A DNA stretch of 64,000 bases from Alkalihalobacillus pseudalcaliphilus (GTDB lineage Bacteria; Bacillota; Bacilli; Bacillales; Bacillaceae_D). Each line of letters opens with the position of its first letter. Positions within the stretch are counted from its first letter, which is position 1. Where the stretch lies: assembly GCA_001038565.1 (NCBI GenBank), contig LFJO01000005.1, positions 731,461 through 795,460 of the forward strand, in the 5' to 3' direction. Position numbers and translations under genes: made by a program. The notes under the pieces were generated by a model that was given only the letters and a program-made list of their open reading frames with translations, did not search any database and had not been told where the DNA came from. Shown here piece after piece: positions 1-7,798 of this stretch.

Positions 1-146
1 AACATAAGAAATTGAAAATAACATCCAAAATGATAATGGTTGCCATGTAAAGCTGATAAAAAGTAAACTAGAAGCCATAATTATATTAAGTATAAACGAT
101 CTAGGTATCAATGGTTTTCAGTCCTAACGAAAAGGGTGGAATAAAG
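1..146. other. Left-edge non-coding stretch
   Basis: AT-rich sequence with no convincing coding frame; presumably the upstream region of the SRPBCC gene that follows. I see no clear promoter or repeat in it. Confidence 0.4.
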
Positions 147-572
147 ATGAATGTGAAAATTTTTGAATATAGAACAATACTTGCTTGTTCGATAGATGAG
201 GCGTGGTCCTTTTTTTCAACCCCATCTAACATTAAGTTTATCACAAAGTTTCCACCAATTGTTGATGTCTCAGAATCTAGGCAGGGGGACTTAGCGATTC
301 ACTTTGGCTATTCTTTTTATTCGTATGAGTGGCATGCGACTTTAAAAAATAACCCCGAATGTTATTCATTTACCGATATAGCTGTCAAGCCTCCTTACCC
401 GTTTACATTTTGGCGTCACGACCACCGGTTTGAAACTTTTCAGAGTCGTACAGTGATGGTTGATACAATGACAGTCGAGTCTAAATGGCCAAGTATGTTT
501 TTACGCTTCTTTTTTAATCGGATGTTTCGTAGTCGAGAAAAACAAATGAAAAAAATCCAATTGGCTTATTAA
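147..572 (+). CDS. SRPBCC (START-like) family protein
   Basis: A 141-residue protein that looks like a one-domain SRPBCC/polyketide-cyclase-like fold: it begins with a short beta strand (FEYRTILACSIDEAWSFF) typical of the family, where the helix after the first strand carries the W-x-F motif, and then alternates short strands. Members bind hydrophobic ligands in a cavity; the ligand here cannot be told. The first in-frame ATG at 111 has no ribosome binding site, whereas ATG 147 lies six bases after GGTGGA, so I chose 147. It is monocistronic: a terminator begins inside its last codons and the next gene is convergent. Function unassigned beyond the fold. Confidence 0.65.
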   Translation: MNVKIFEYRTILACSIDEAWSFFSTPSNIKFITKFPPIVDVSESRQGDLAIHFGYSFYSYEWHATLKNNPECYSFTDIAVKPPYPFTFWRHDHRFETFQSRTVMVDTMTVESKWPSMFLRFFFNRMFRSREKQMKKIQLAY

Positions 573-592
573 AGAGCCCATTGGATTTTTCT
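554..592. terminator. Bidirectional intrinsic terminator
   Basis: Arms AATCCAATTGGCT and AGCCCATTGGATT form a hairpin followed by a T run on the + strand; the A run before it serves the convergent EamA gene. The left arm overlaps the end of the SRPBCC coding region. Confidence 0.8.
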
Positions 593-593
593 A

Positions 594-1571
594 TTAGTGT
601 GAGGTAAGTGGTTCATGTTTGCTTTTATCTCTTTTTTTAAGTGGATTTTTTTGTATAGATAAAAAGTACATCGTCCCCCATATGAATAAAAACCCGACTA
701 ATTGAGGAATTGTAATGACTTCATTAAAGGCAAACCAGTTAATGACTAAGGCAACGGTAGGAAAACTTAACTCTGCTATCGTTGCAAGAGATGCTTTTGT
801 ATTCGCTAAGCCCTTATAATAGATAAGGATACTTAGTAAGCCAGGTATTAAGGCTGAAGCAGCTAAATTAACAAATAATAAAGCGGATGAGCCAGCTGTT
901 GCTGGTATCGACCAGGCAGCCCCTTGAAAGGCAACAATCATGATTAATAAAGGTAGTGCCACAATAAAACGTAACGCAGTAACCGTCTCATACTTCATAT
1001 CATGTAACAAATAACGACCCATCACGGTGGAACCGCCCCATAATGCTGCGGCTGCGATTGATAATAAACTCGCCGTTTGGAAAAAGTCACCAAATGAATG
1101 GAATGGAAAAGCGAATCCAAATGTAAGCAAATAAGTACCTAATAACGCAATGATAACAGCCGTTGTAAAATGTTTAGGTAAGGCTTCTTTTAAAATAATT
1201 CTTGCAAGAAATATCGCAAAGAGTGGTTGAAGCTGCTGTAATAACAAAACGACATTAATTTCTCCATACGTTAAGCCAAGCGTAAATAAAATTGTCGCAA
1301 AAGCAGACCCGCCCCAAGCAATAAAAATAATCGCACCGACATGCTTTAGCTTGACTGATTTTAAATCTGCACGGTTAACCCACAGCAAAGGTAGGGCAAT
1401 AACCATAAGTAACACATGTTCAAGCAAAACAATTTGTGCGGATGTAAAACTGTCTAATAATAGCATTCTAAAAAGCGGATTAATACCCCAAAATGCAGCA
1501 CCGATGGCCACGAACCAAAAACCATTTTTCATTAGTTTTTGCTTCTTGTCTGACTGTAAATTTTGTACCAT
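594..1571 (-). CDS. EamA/DMT transporter, candidate riboflavin transporter
   Basis: A 325-residue integral membrane protein with about ten hydrophobic helices arranged as two EamA repeats (roughly residues 15-150 and 165-305), the usual layout of the drug/metabolite transporter superfamily. The second helix region carries the conserved glutamate/proline-rich pattern (LLQQLQPLFAI, then the second copy ELSFPTVALV). The leader contains an FMN riboswitch, so the likely cargo is riboflavin or a related flavin, as for the RibN-type DMT riboflavin transporters; this is inference from regulation. AAAGGAG lies before ATG 1571. No rib biosynthesis gene is adjacent. Confidence 0.75.
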   Translation of the reverse strand: MVQNLQSDKKQKLMKNGFWFVAIGAAFWGINPLFRMLLLDSFTSAQIVLLEHVLLMVIALPLLWVNRADLKSVKLKHVGAIIFIAWGGSAFATILFTLGLTYGEINVVLLLQQLQPLFAIFLARIILKEALPKHFTTAVIIALLGTYLLTFGFAFPFHSFGDFFQTASLLSIAAAALWGGSTVMGRYLLHDMKYETVTALRFIVALPLLIMIVAFQGAAWSIPATAGSSALLFVNLAASALIPGLLSILIYYKGLANTKASLATIAELSFPTVALVINWFAFNEVITIPQLVGFLFIWGTMYFLSIQKNPLKKRDKSKHEPLTSH

Positions 1572-1572
1572 G

Positions 1573-1601
1573 ATTCAAACTCCTTTTTTGGTTTGAATAT
1601 G
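1573..1601 (-). promoter_or_regulatory. Hairpin with ribosome binding site in its loop
   Basis: Just before the EamA start, the arms ATTCAAAC and GTTTGAAT (read on the minus strand) enclose a loop containing the AAAGGAG ribosome binding site. It could dampen or gate translation below the FMN riboswitch. Confidence 0.4.
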
Positions 1602-1613
1602 GAATCTTACATA

Positions 1614-1650
1614 GAGAAAGCCTTCTTTTTATTATAAAAAGAAGGCTTAC
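1614..1650 (-). terminator. Stem-loop between FMN riboswitch and EamA gene
   Basis: A near-perfect hairpin with arms AAGCCTTCTTTTT and AAAAAGAAGGCTT. It sits where the expression platform of the FMN riboswitch should be, but the following U tract on the minus strand is poor (TCTCTATG), so it may be a weak terminator or only a structural element. Confidence 0.55.
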
Positions 1651-1699
1651 CAAATAAACGTGTAGTTTTATTATTTTGGAAAATAAACACGCTGTATTC

Positions 1700-1846
1700 G
1701 ATCTCCTCCCATCCGGACTTTAACCGTCGGCCTTGGATTCACACCAAGTCAGTCTTTTATCAAAATCATCACGATAAAAGAGTCGCGGGCTACGATTAAC
1801 ACTCAATCATCACCGCCGGTAAGGAATTTCACCTAACCCCGAAGAT
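1700..1846 (-). ncRNA. FMN riboswitch (RFN element)
   Basis: Read on the minus strand the segment opens with CTTCGGGG, continues with GGTGAAATTCC and ACCGGCGGT, and closes with CCGACGGTTAAAGTCCGGAT then GGGAGGAGAT; these are the conserved blocks of the RFN element in the correct order. A variable hairpin lies at about 1755-1785. It is oriented to control the EamA transporter gene and supplies the main evidence for a flavin substrate. Confidence 0.93.
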
Positions 1847-1943
1847 TCATATTCGATTTTTATCTTTTACTATTGTAATAGGAATATAAGAAAATATCAA
1901 TACTTCCTTTTTGTTAGTTACCGCTTAACTTAAGCTCGATAGA

Positions 1944-2393
1944 CTACTTAACCTCTTGCGTATGCAAATATTTACTGACTAGCGCCAGAATAGACCTGCG
2001 TGTTAAAATCCCTAAAAACTCTTGTTCATCATTAACGACACATAAAAATGGGTGGTTTATTGATAAATTAAGGGCTCGGGCGAATGTATCTTCTTTCTTG
2101 ATCATCGGTACATTCGTATTCATTACATCAGAAACGGTTTGATCAGATAACCGTTCGAGTTCAAATTGCTCAACACCTAATAATGAGTCGAGAATAAGTG
2201 AATTACTAATAATTCCATGCAGTTTAAGCGTTGGGTCAAGTACGGGTATAACAGTATAACCTGACTTGATTAATACAAGCAATGCATGCTCTAATGGGTT
2301 TTTTAATTGTACATGTGCCACTTTTTCCATTGGAACAATTAAATCACGTAATTCATTGTCTAATAGTGTCTTGTTTTTTAATTCTTGGAACAT
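1944..2393 (-). CDS. darB: CBS-domain c-di-AMP binding protein DarB (CbpB)
   Basis: 149 residues made of two CBS motifs (about 15-75 and 85-140) and nothing else. The stretch EKVAHVQLKNPLEHALLVL and the later ILTRR motif match Bacillus DarB (YkuL/CbpB) closely from memory. In B. subtilis DarB binds c-di-AMP and, in its apo form, stimulates the (p)ppGpp synthetase Rel and pyruvate carboxylase, linking potassium status to the stringent response and anaplerosis. Monocistronic on the minus strand with its own ribosome binding site (AAGAAGTG) before ATG 2393. Family assignment is firm; partners are inferred from the homologue. Confidence 0.88.
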   Translation of the reverse strand: MFQELKNKTLLDNELRDLIVPMEKVAHVQLKNPLEHALLVLIKSGYTVIPVLDPTLKLHGIISNSLILDSLLGVEQFELERLSDQTVSDVMNTNVPMIKKEDTFARALNLSINHPFLCVVNDEQEFLGILTRRSILALVSKYLHTQEVK

Positions 2394-2547
2394 TCGATCA
2401 CTTCTTTTTTTGTTATTTGTTTACGAACATCTATCTTTATCGTATATCTCCAAAAAACATTATGTCAAGAAATAAGCGATCATTGATAAAAGTTTCTGAA
2501 GTAAATTTTATCAATATTGGTGATACTGGTTATTAGAGGTGAAAAAG

Positions 2548-2793
2548 ATGCATACAAAACATACTGTCACATATATATGTGAAACTTATTTATCTGGTAA
2601 TAACTATTATTTTAAAAAAGAGCTTATCACATTTGATTCGTGGGATAATCCAGAGTCAATTTCATGGTCAACACCAAGGCCCATTTCAAAACAGACATTC
2701 TTGAAAAGGGAAAAAGAAGGCTACAAAACATTATACAAAACCAATCATAAAAAACCAGCAGAGGTCATCACATTACATGGTGAATCAAGTTGA
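2548..2793 (+). CDS. Small protein of unknown function
   Basis: 81 residues, hydrophilic, rich in Lys, Thr and Tyr, with no signal peptide or membrane segment. I do not recognise the family. GAGGTG six bases before ATG 2548 marks this start over the GTG at 2539. It stands alone between darB (divergent) and the repeat block, so context gives no hint. Confidence 0.55.
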   Translation: MHTKHTVTYICETYLSGNNYYFKKELITFDSWDNPESISWSTPRPISKQTFLKREKEGYKTLYKTNHKKPAEVITLHGESS

Positions 2794-2990
2794 AAGCAAT
2801 TAGTCCTAAGACTACAATGGAGGAAGAAAAATCGCTCTGCTCCCCGCATAAACGCATTACTCCATGAAACCTTGAATAAGAAGTCCTGTAATTACTTTTA
2901 TCTTTAATGGTGGTGAGGTGAACCGTATTTCGCTATGAGGTTTTGTATGAAAATTGCTAATGCTGGAATGCGGAGTTCTACTCGTCGCTA

Positions 2991-3102
2991 CCGAAAATCA
3001 TGTTCCGCGTCCTATGGGGTGGCACTGAGCTAACTTGCTACGCCAGTGGATCTCAGCTCTGCCACTACGTCCCATGGGAGTCTCCGCATGTTTTCGTCCG
3101 CT
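2991..3102 (+). repeat. Structured dispersed repeat, copy 1 (core)
   Basis: Core hairpin of the repeat family also found at about 40897, 56407 and 59777, with a worn copy at 49735. Outer arms GAAAATCATG and CATGTTTTCG, stem TCCTATGGG with CCCATGGGA (one T-G wobble), inner stem CTGAG with CTCAG. Flanking similarity with the other copies continues to roughly 3210 (a CACCAGTCAAAG block then CTTTCAT). Confidence 0.85.
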
Positions 3103-3534
3103 AGGTTCGTCTAAAGTCTCAAGTTTAAGAATATTCTTACAATAATCATTAGCATGAAAAGAATAAAGCGAAAATAAATGAAGAGCCACCAGTCAAAGAG
3201 CACAAAACCACTTTCATGCTTTTGGTAATAGCTTGCTGAACAACTAATCACCAACAAAAACGAATTTATGCGTTAGTTAGTCCTTAACATGGTGGACTTT
3301 CATTTAATTTGGTTCTGTCCTTTGATTGTTGGCATTTTGGTCAATTTAGTTTAGTTTCTTGCTTTATTGGCTTTTCATTTATTTTGTATGAGAAGGGCAC
3401 AAACCAAGAAGTCTGCATCAACCAAAGCGTGCCCCCAATCCCGCAGCGATCATCGAAGGGTACACCTTCGCCTGTAGCCAACTTTCATACAGAAAAGCAC
3501 GAAAGCCTATTTTCGGAAAATTCAAGAACTATTA

Positions 3535-3563
3535 TTGACATTCTAAGTATAGACCGATAGAAT
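3535..3563 (+). promoter_or_regulatory. SigA-type promoter for yezD-cys operon
   Basis: TTGACA at 3535-3540 and TAGAAT at 3558-3563 with a 17-base spacer, about 70 bases before the yezD start. A near-consensus housekeeping promoter; I could not assign an operator for a sulfur regulator. Confidence 0.7.
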
Positions 3564-3632
3564 ACTATTAAACTAATAAAACATATAAAAATACAAGGAA
3601 TTAAATTTCATGCTAAGGCTAGGAGGAGAAGC

Positions 3633-3773
3633 ATGGATGACCAAAAATTAGATGAGGTTTCTGAACAAATTAAAGGGTTACTAAAAGACTTAAAGTACGG
3701 TTCCATCACGTTAGTTGTTCAAGATGGTAAAATTGTTCAGCTTGAAAAAAATGAAAAGGTAAGAATTAAATAA
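3633..3773 (+). CDS. yezD: YezD family small protein (DUF2292)
   Basis: 46 residues, starting at ATG 3633 after AGGAGGAG. The segment LKYGSITLVVQDGKIVQLEK matches the DUF2292/YezD family, small proteins of unknown biochemical role usually found near sulfur assimilation genes. It is the first gene of the cysH unit, separated from it by a strong stem-loop. Too short to have been called by length-limited gene finding. Confidence 0.8.
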   Translation: MDDQKLDEVSEQIKGLLKDLKYGSITLVVQDGKIVQLEKNEKVRIK

Positions 3774-3798
3774 TGAGTTGCTGACTAGACAAACTAGA

Positions 3799-3856
3799 GG
3801 TGACGTTTTTTCAACTAGGTATAGGAACTAGGTGAGGAAACGTCGCTTTTTCTATT
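3799..3856 (+). terminator. Stem-loop between yezD and cysH
   Basis: Arms of about 19 bases (GTGACGTTTTTTCAACTAG against CTAGGTGAGGAAACGTCGC, roughly four imperfect positions) followed by TTTTTCT. It looks like a partial terminator or attenuator that would make yezD transcripts more abundant than cysH transcripts, or the read-through control of the operon. Confidence 0.6.
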
Positions 3857-3878
3857 TGGTAAAAGGAGGTGTCTACAC

Positions 3879-4592
3879 TTGAATGTATCTTATCAAGCAC
3901 TCAAAGACGAAGATTACAAAAAAATAAACCAACTGTTAGCCAAAAAAGACAGTATGGACGTTTTAAAATGGGCCTTTCAAGAATTTGGGGATGAACTTGT
4001 TTATTCCTGTAGTTTTGGTGTTGAGGGAATGGTATTAATTGACCTAATTAATAAAGTCAAAAAAGATGCCCATATCATTTTTCTTGATACCGATTTTCAT
4101 TTCAAAGAAACGTATGAATTAATAAAAAAAGTAAAAAGCAGATATCCACAATTAAACATTGAATTAATCAAACCTGAGCTTACACCATTAGAGCAATCAA
4201 AGCAATTTGGCGAGAAATTATGGGAAAGAAATCCAGATGCATGTTGTCAACTTCGTAAACTCATTCCATTAGAACAGCAATTATCGAAAAAAAGAGCATG
4301 GATTTCTGGACTACGTCGGGAGCAATCACCAACGAGAGCGAACACGAAATATGTGAATCAGGACAATCGTTTTCAATCTATAAAAATTTGCCCACTTATT
4401 CATTGGACGGAAGAAGAGATATGGATGTATGTGAAATTGAACAAGCTTGATTACAACGTATTGCATGATCAGCAATTTCCGAGTATAGGCTGTGAATATT
4501 GTACGAAACCAGTTAAAGAAGGTGACGACCCGAGAAGTGGTCGTTGGGCTAATTCCACAAAAACAGAATGCGGCTTACATCAACAACCTTAA
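3879..4592 (+). CDS. cysH: Phosphoadenylyl/adenylyl-sulfate reductase
   Basis: 237 residues; reduces activated sulfate to sulfite with thioredoxin. The PAPS-reductase domain covers most of the chain, the catalytic ECGLH motif is at the C-terminus, and the paired cysteines CC...CEYC are the [4Fe-4S] ligands of enzymes that can use APS, as in B. subtilis. The start is TTG 3879: it follows AAAGGAGGTG by about nine bases and no ATG occurs for another 27 codons. First of four tightly spaced genes (sat 14 bases on), forming a complete sulfate uptake and activation operon with cysP and cysC. Confidence 0.95.
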   Translation: MNVSYQALKDEDYKKINQLLAKKDSMDVLKWAFQEFGDELVYSCSFGVEGMVLIDLINKVKKDAHIIFLDTDFHFKETYELIKKVKSRYPQLNIELIKPELTPLEQSKQFGEKLWERNPDACCQLRKLIPLEQQLSKKRAWISGLRREQSPTRANTKYVNQDNRFQSIKICPLIHWTEEEIWMYVKLNKLDYNVLHDQQFPSIGCEYCTKPVKEGDDPRSGRWANSTKTECGLHQQP

Positions 4593-4606
4593 AGAGGAGA
4601 ATGAAT

Positions 4607-5761
4607 ATGAGTCATATAGCACCACATGGAGGTACATTAATTCAGTTATTTGATCCAGAATATGATGATTCGAACATTTCTAAGGAAATTGAATTAGATT
4701 CTTTTGCTTTATCAGATTTGGAATTAATAGGTATTGGTGGATTCAGTCCACTTACTGGATTTTTAGGGAAAGAAGATTATGAATCTGTTGTTCGACATAT
4801 GAGATTAGCAGATGGAACGGTATGGAGTATTCCTATTACATTGCCTGTTACAGCGGAAAAAGCACAAGAGTTAGTTGTAGGTGAACAAGTGAAGCTCGTC
4901 TTTAATGGTGAGGGCTACGGAGTTATCAAAATATCTGAACTGTTTGAGCCGAATAAAATAGAAGAGGCTTTGCATGTTTATCGAACCGATGACAAAGCAC
5001 ACCCAGGAGTCTCCAAGCTATTTGAACGCCCACATGTATATGTAGCTGGTGAAATTATTTTGACCAGACGTGTTAAACGGGGGCGTTTTCAATCATACCA
5101 CCGTGACCCGAAAGAGACTCGAGGGAAATTTACGGAGCTAGGTTGGAAAAAAATTGTTGGCTTTCAAACGAGAAATCCCGTACACCGAGCACATGAGTAT
5201 ATTCAAAAAGCAGCTCTTGAAATTGTCGATGGCTTATTTTTAAATCCACTAGTTGGAGATACGAAGTCCGATGACATTCCTGCAGATGTCAGAATGGAGA
5301 GCTACGAAGTATTACTTCAACATTATTACCCTAAAGATCGAGTATTTTTATCTGTTTTTCCGGCGGCGATGAGATATGCAGGACCAAGAGAAGCTATTTT
5401 TCATGCGATTGTTCGTCAAAATTATGGATGTACGCACTTCATTGTAGGCCGTGACCATGCAGGTGTTGGTGATTATTATGGGACATATGATGCACAGCTT
5501 ATTTTTAACGAAATTCCAGAAGATGGTTTGCAGATAACTCCTTTGTTTTTTGAGCATAGCTTCTATTGTCAAGCTTGTGGAAATATGGCTTCAACGAAAA
5601 CATGCCCACATGACAAGGAACATCACGTCATTTTATCAGGGACAAAGGTACGAAAAATGCTTGCAAATGGAGAATTGCCGCCAGCTGAATTTAGTAGAAA
5701 AGAAGTCGTGGAAGTCTTAATAAAAGGGATGAGTGTTCAAGCAGAAAGTATTCAATCATAA
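4607..5761 (+). CDS. sat: Sulfate adenylyltransferase (ATP sulfurylase)
   Basis: 384 residues; makes APS and pyrophosphate from sulfate and ATP. The HxGH-type nucleotide motif [11 protein letters not shown] lies at about 187-197, [11 protein letters not shown] follows about 90 residues later, and a Cys/His cluster ([15 protein letters not shown]) near the C-terminus is typical of the Zn-bearing bacterial enzyme. The open frame extends to 4568 inside cysH, but the ribosome binding site AGAGGAGA sits at 4593-4600, six bases before ATG 4607. Here sat precedes cysP, the reverse of B. subtilis order. Confidence 0.95.
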   Translation: MSHIAPHGGTLIQLFDPEYDDSNISKEIELDSFALSDLELIGIGGFSPLTGFLGKEDYESVVRHMRLADGTVWSIPITLPVTAEKAQELVVGEQVKLVFNGEGYGVIKISELFEPNKIEEALHVYRTDDKAHPGVSKLFERPHVYVAGEIILTRRVKRGRFQSYHRDPKETRGKFTELGWKKIVGFQTRNPVHRAHEYIQKAALEIVDGLFLNPLVGDTKSDDIPADVRMESYEVLLQHYYPKDRVFLSVFPAAMRYAGPREAIFHAIVRQNYGCTHFIVGRDHAGVGDYYGTYDAQLIFNEIPEDGLQITPLFFEHSFYCQACGNMASTKTCPHDKEHHVILSGTKVRKMLANGELPPAEFSRKEVVEVLIKGMSVQAESIQS

Positions 5762-5778
5762 TAAAGTAGGTGAATTTA

Positions 5779-6855
5779 ATGCTGGAGATCCTTGCGTTTA
5801 TCATTGCCTTCTTTTTTGCGATGAATATTGGAGCGAGTGGGACAGCTGCGGCAATGGGCCCAGCATATGGCAGTGGTGCAATCCCAAATAAAAAAATAGC
5901 GATGGTGCTAGTCGGTATCTTTGCCTTTTTAGGTGCTTTAGCGGGCGGAGAAGTAGTCAAAACAATTGGTGAAGGCATTATTCCTACAAATATTGTCGAT
6001 GTTCCTTTGGTTATTATTATTTTAACTTCCGCTTGTGGCACATTATTTTTTGCTAATATCATTGGCATTCCTTTATCGACAAGTGAAGTAGTGGTTGGCT
6101 CGATTGTCGGGGCTGGAATTGCTTATCAATCTTTGTTTGTAAAAGAACTTCTGATTATAGTTAGCTTTTGGATTATCACGCCATTTGTCGCTTTTTTTCT
6201 AGCTTTGTTTATTGGTAAATGCACTAGATATTTAGAGAATACTTGGCCGCAGTTAAAGGGGACGGGGAAGTGGAAGAAACCGTTAGTATTCTTTCTTATT
6301 ACATGTGGCGGAATTGAAGCCTATGCGGCTGGTATGAATAATGTCGCAAATGCTGTAGGGCCACTCGTTGGTGCAGGTTTAATCGATGTTCAAACGGCTG
6401 TTGTTTGGGGAGGTTTGTTTGTCGCACTTGGGGCTCTTCTTTTAGGAGGCAGAGTTTTGGAAACCAATGGGAAAAAAATTACGCAGCTCTCCCTTTTACA
6501 AGGAAGCTCGGTCTCGTTAACGGGTGGTTCACTTGTTATAGTGGCTTCCATATTTGGTATACCTGTACCACTTACCCAAATTACTACTTCTGCGATTGCT
6601 GGGATAGGCACCGCATCAGAAGGACTTAAAATGTGGCAAAAAGACATTATCAAAAGAATTATTAAGGTTTGGATTGTATCGCCAGTGTTCGCCTTAGTAG
6701 TTTCATATGGTCTTATCTTACTTTTTCGACAAGCTGATTTTTACAAGTTATTTATCATTCTAAGTGTTTTCATTGCAACTATCGGTGCCTATTGCTTATA
6801 TCAATCTACTCGTAAAGAGAAAAGCACTACCTACGATAAAGGAGAAGGAATTTAA
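5779..6855 (+). CDS. cysP: Sulfate permease CysP (PiT family)
   Basis: 358 residues, about ten to twelve transmembrane helices, with the duplicated PiT signature (GASGTAAAMGPAYGSGAIP near the N-terminus and GMNNVANAVGPLVGAG near residue 185). PiT proteins usually carry phosphate, but this sub-family inside cysH operons is the sulfate permease of B. subtilis. AGGTG lies six bases before ATG 5779; GTG 5770 is part of the ribosome binding site. Located between sat and cysC, so sulfate import is the consistent assignment. Confidence 0.9.
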   Translation: MLEILAFIIAFFFAMNIGASGTAAAMGPAYGSGAIPNKKIAMVLVGIFAFLGALAGGEVVKTIGEGIIPTNIVDVPLVIIILTSACGTLFFANIIGIPLSTSEVVVGSIVGAGIAYQSLFVKELLIIVSFWIITPFVAFFLALFIGKCTRYLENTWPQLKGTGKWKKPLVFFLITCGGIEAYAAGMNNVANAVGPLVGAGLIDVQTAVVWGGLFVALGALLLGGRVLETNGKKITQLSLLQGSSVSLTGGSLVIVASIFGIPVPLTQITTSAIAGIGTASEGLKMWQKDIIKRIIKVWIVSPVFALVVSYGLILLFRQADFYKLFIILSVFIATIGAYCLYQSTRKEKSTTYDKGEGI

Positions 6856-6873
6856 ACAGGAGGAGGCGGGACA

Positions 6874-7509
6874 ATGAGCACACAACACTCGAAAAATATC
6901 GTTTGGCATGAATCGGTCGTATCAAAGCAGGATCGTCAAAAGCAAAAAGGCCATAAGAGTGTGATCTTGTGGTTTACAGGTCTTTCTGGTGCAGGGAAAT
7001 CAACTTTAGCTAATGCGCTTGATTTGTACTTACATCAAAAGGGCTTGACCAGTTATGTACTAGATGGTGATAATGTTCGACATGGATTAAATAAAGGACT
7101 TGGTTTTAGTGAAGAGGACAGAAAAGAGAATATTCGCCGTATTGGGGAAGTGTCAAAACTATTTTTAGATGCTGGCACGATAGTATCGACCGCGTTCATA
7201 TCGCCATTTCGCCAGGATAGGGATCAAGTAAGACAACTCGTTGAAGACGGAGAGTTTATTGAGATTTATGTAAAGTGTTCTTTAGAAAAATGTGAATTAA
7301 GAGACCCAAAAGGTTTATATAAGAAAGCGCGGTCAGGTGAAATTCCAGAATTCACAGGAATAAGCTCGCCGTACGAAGAGCCCTTAAATCCTGAGGTTTT
7401 GGTCGAAACCGATCAACTGTCAATTGAAGGGTCCATTCAAAAGGTGATTGCTTATTTGGTGGAAGCAGGTATCGTAGGAACTGAAATCATCAACAGTAAT
7501 AACGGGTAA
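6874..7509 (+). CDS. cysC: Adenylyl-sulfate kinase
   Basis: 211 residues; phosphorylates APS to PAPS. Walker [10 protein letters not shown] at about 35-43, the [10 protein letters not shown] motif at about 66-75, and the FISPFRQDR region that forms the APS site are all present. AGGAGGCGGG precedes ATG 6874. Last gene of the sulfate operon; in B. subtilis the siroheme genes follow directly, but here they are 4 kb away behind an insertion of minus-strand genes. Confidence 0.95.
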   Translation: MSTQHSKNIVWHESVVSKQDRQKQKGHKSVILWFTGLSGAGKSTLANALDLYLHQKGLTSYVLDGDNVRHGLNKGLGFSEEDRKENIRRIGEVSKLFLDAGTIVSTAFISPFRQDRDQVRQLVEDGEFIEIYVKCSLEKCELRDPKGLYKKARSGEIPEFTGISSPYEEPLNPEVLVETDQLSIEGSIQKVIAYLVEAGIVGTEIINSNNG

Positions 7510-7761
7510 TATAAAATTCTTGAAGCCATGTCGCCTCATGGACAGGATGTGAAGGTGTGTAAGGGAGTAACTGGACCAAAGAGGCTCTTTGAAGGTTTTG
7601 ATATCCTTTTGGTTTGATGTATGGCTTTTCATTCTGCGTAGCTCTTTCCTTTTTTAAAATGATGAATGACTGATCAAGCTTGAGAATGAGCTGCTCATCA
7701 GCGAGAAGCGAAGCATTAATTAGGACGAGAATATTGTACCTTTAATCATACGTACGAACAA

Positions 7762-7794
7762 AAAAACGAGCAAAATGCTCGTTTCTTTGTTTGT
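7762..7794 (-). terminator. Intrinsic terminator of the subtilase unit
   Basis: Stem AAACGAGC/GCTCGTTT with a run of seven T on the minus strand, just after the subtilase stop codon. The 7510-7761 stretch before it shows nothing recognisable. Confidence 0.8.
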
Positions 7795-7798
7795 AGTA

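Larger units (their letters stand above)
2794..3632. other. Gene-free stretch holding repeats and the yezD promoter
   Basis: Over 800 bases without a supportable gene. It holds a full copy of the structured dispersed repeat (core 2991-3102), flanking repeat material to about 3300, and the promoter of the sulfur operon near 3535. Open frames here are products of the repeats. Confidence 0.7.

Noticed and set aside
2998..3189. Minus-strand open frame of 63 codons
   Set aside because: Lies inside the structured repeat core; similar frames would appear in each copy only by chance.
3309..3560. Open frame of 83 codons on the + strand
   Set aside because: It crosses repeat-derived sequence and the yezD promoter, has no ribosome binding site and an unnatural composition.
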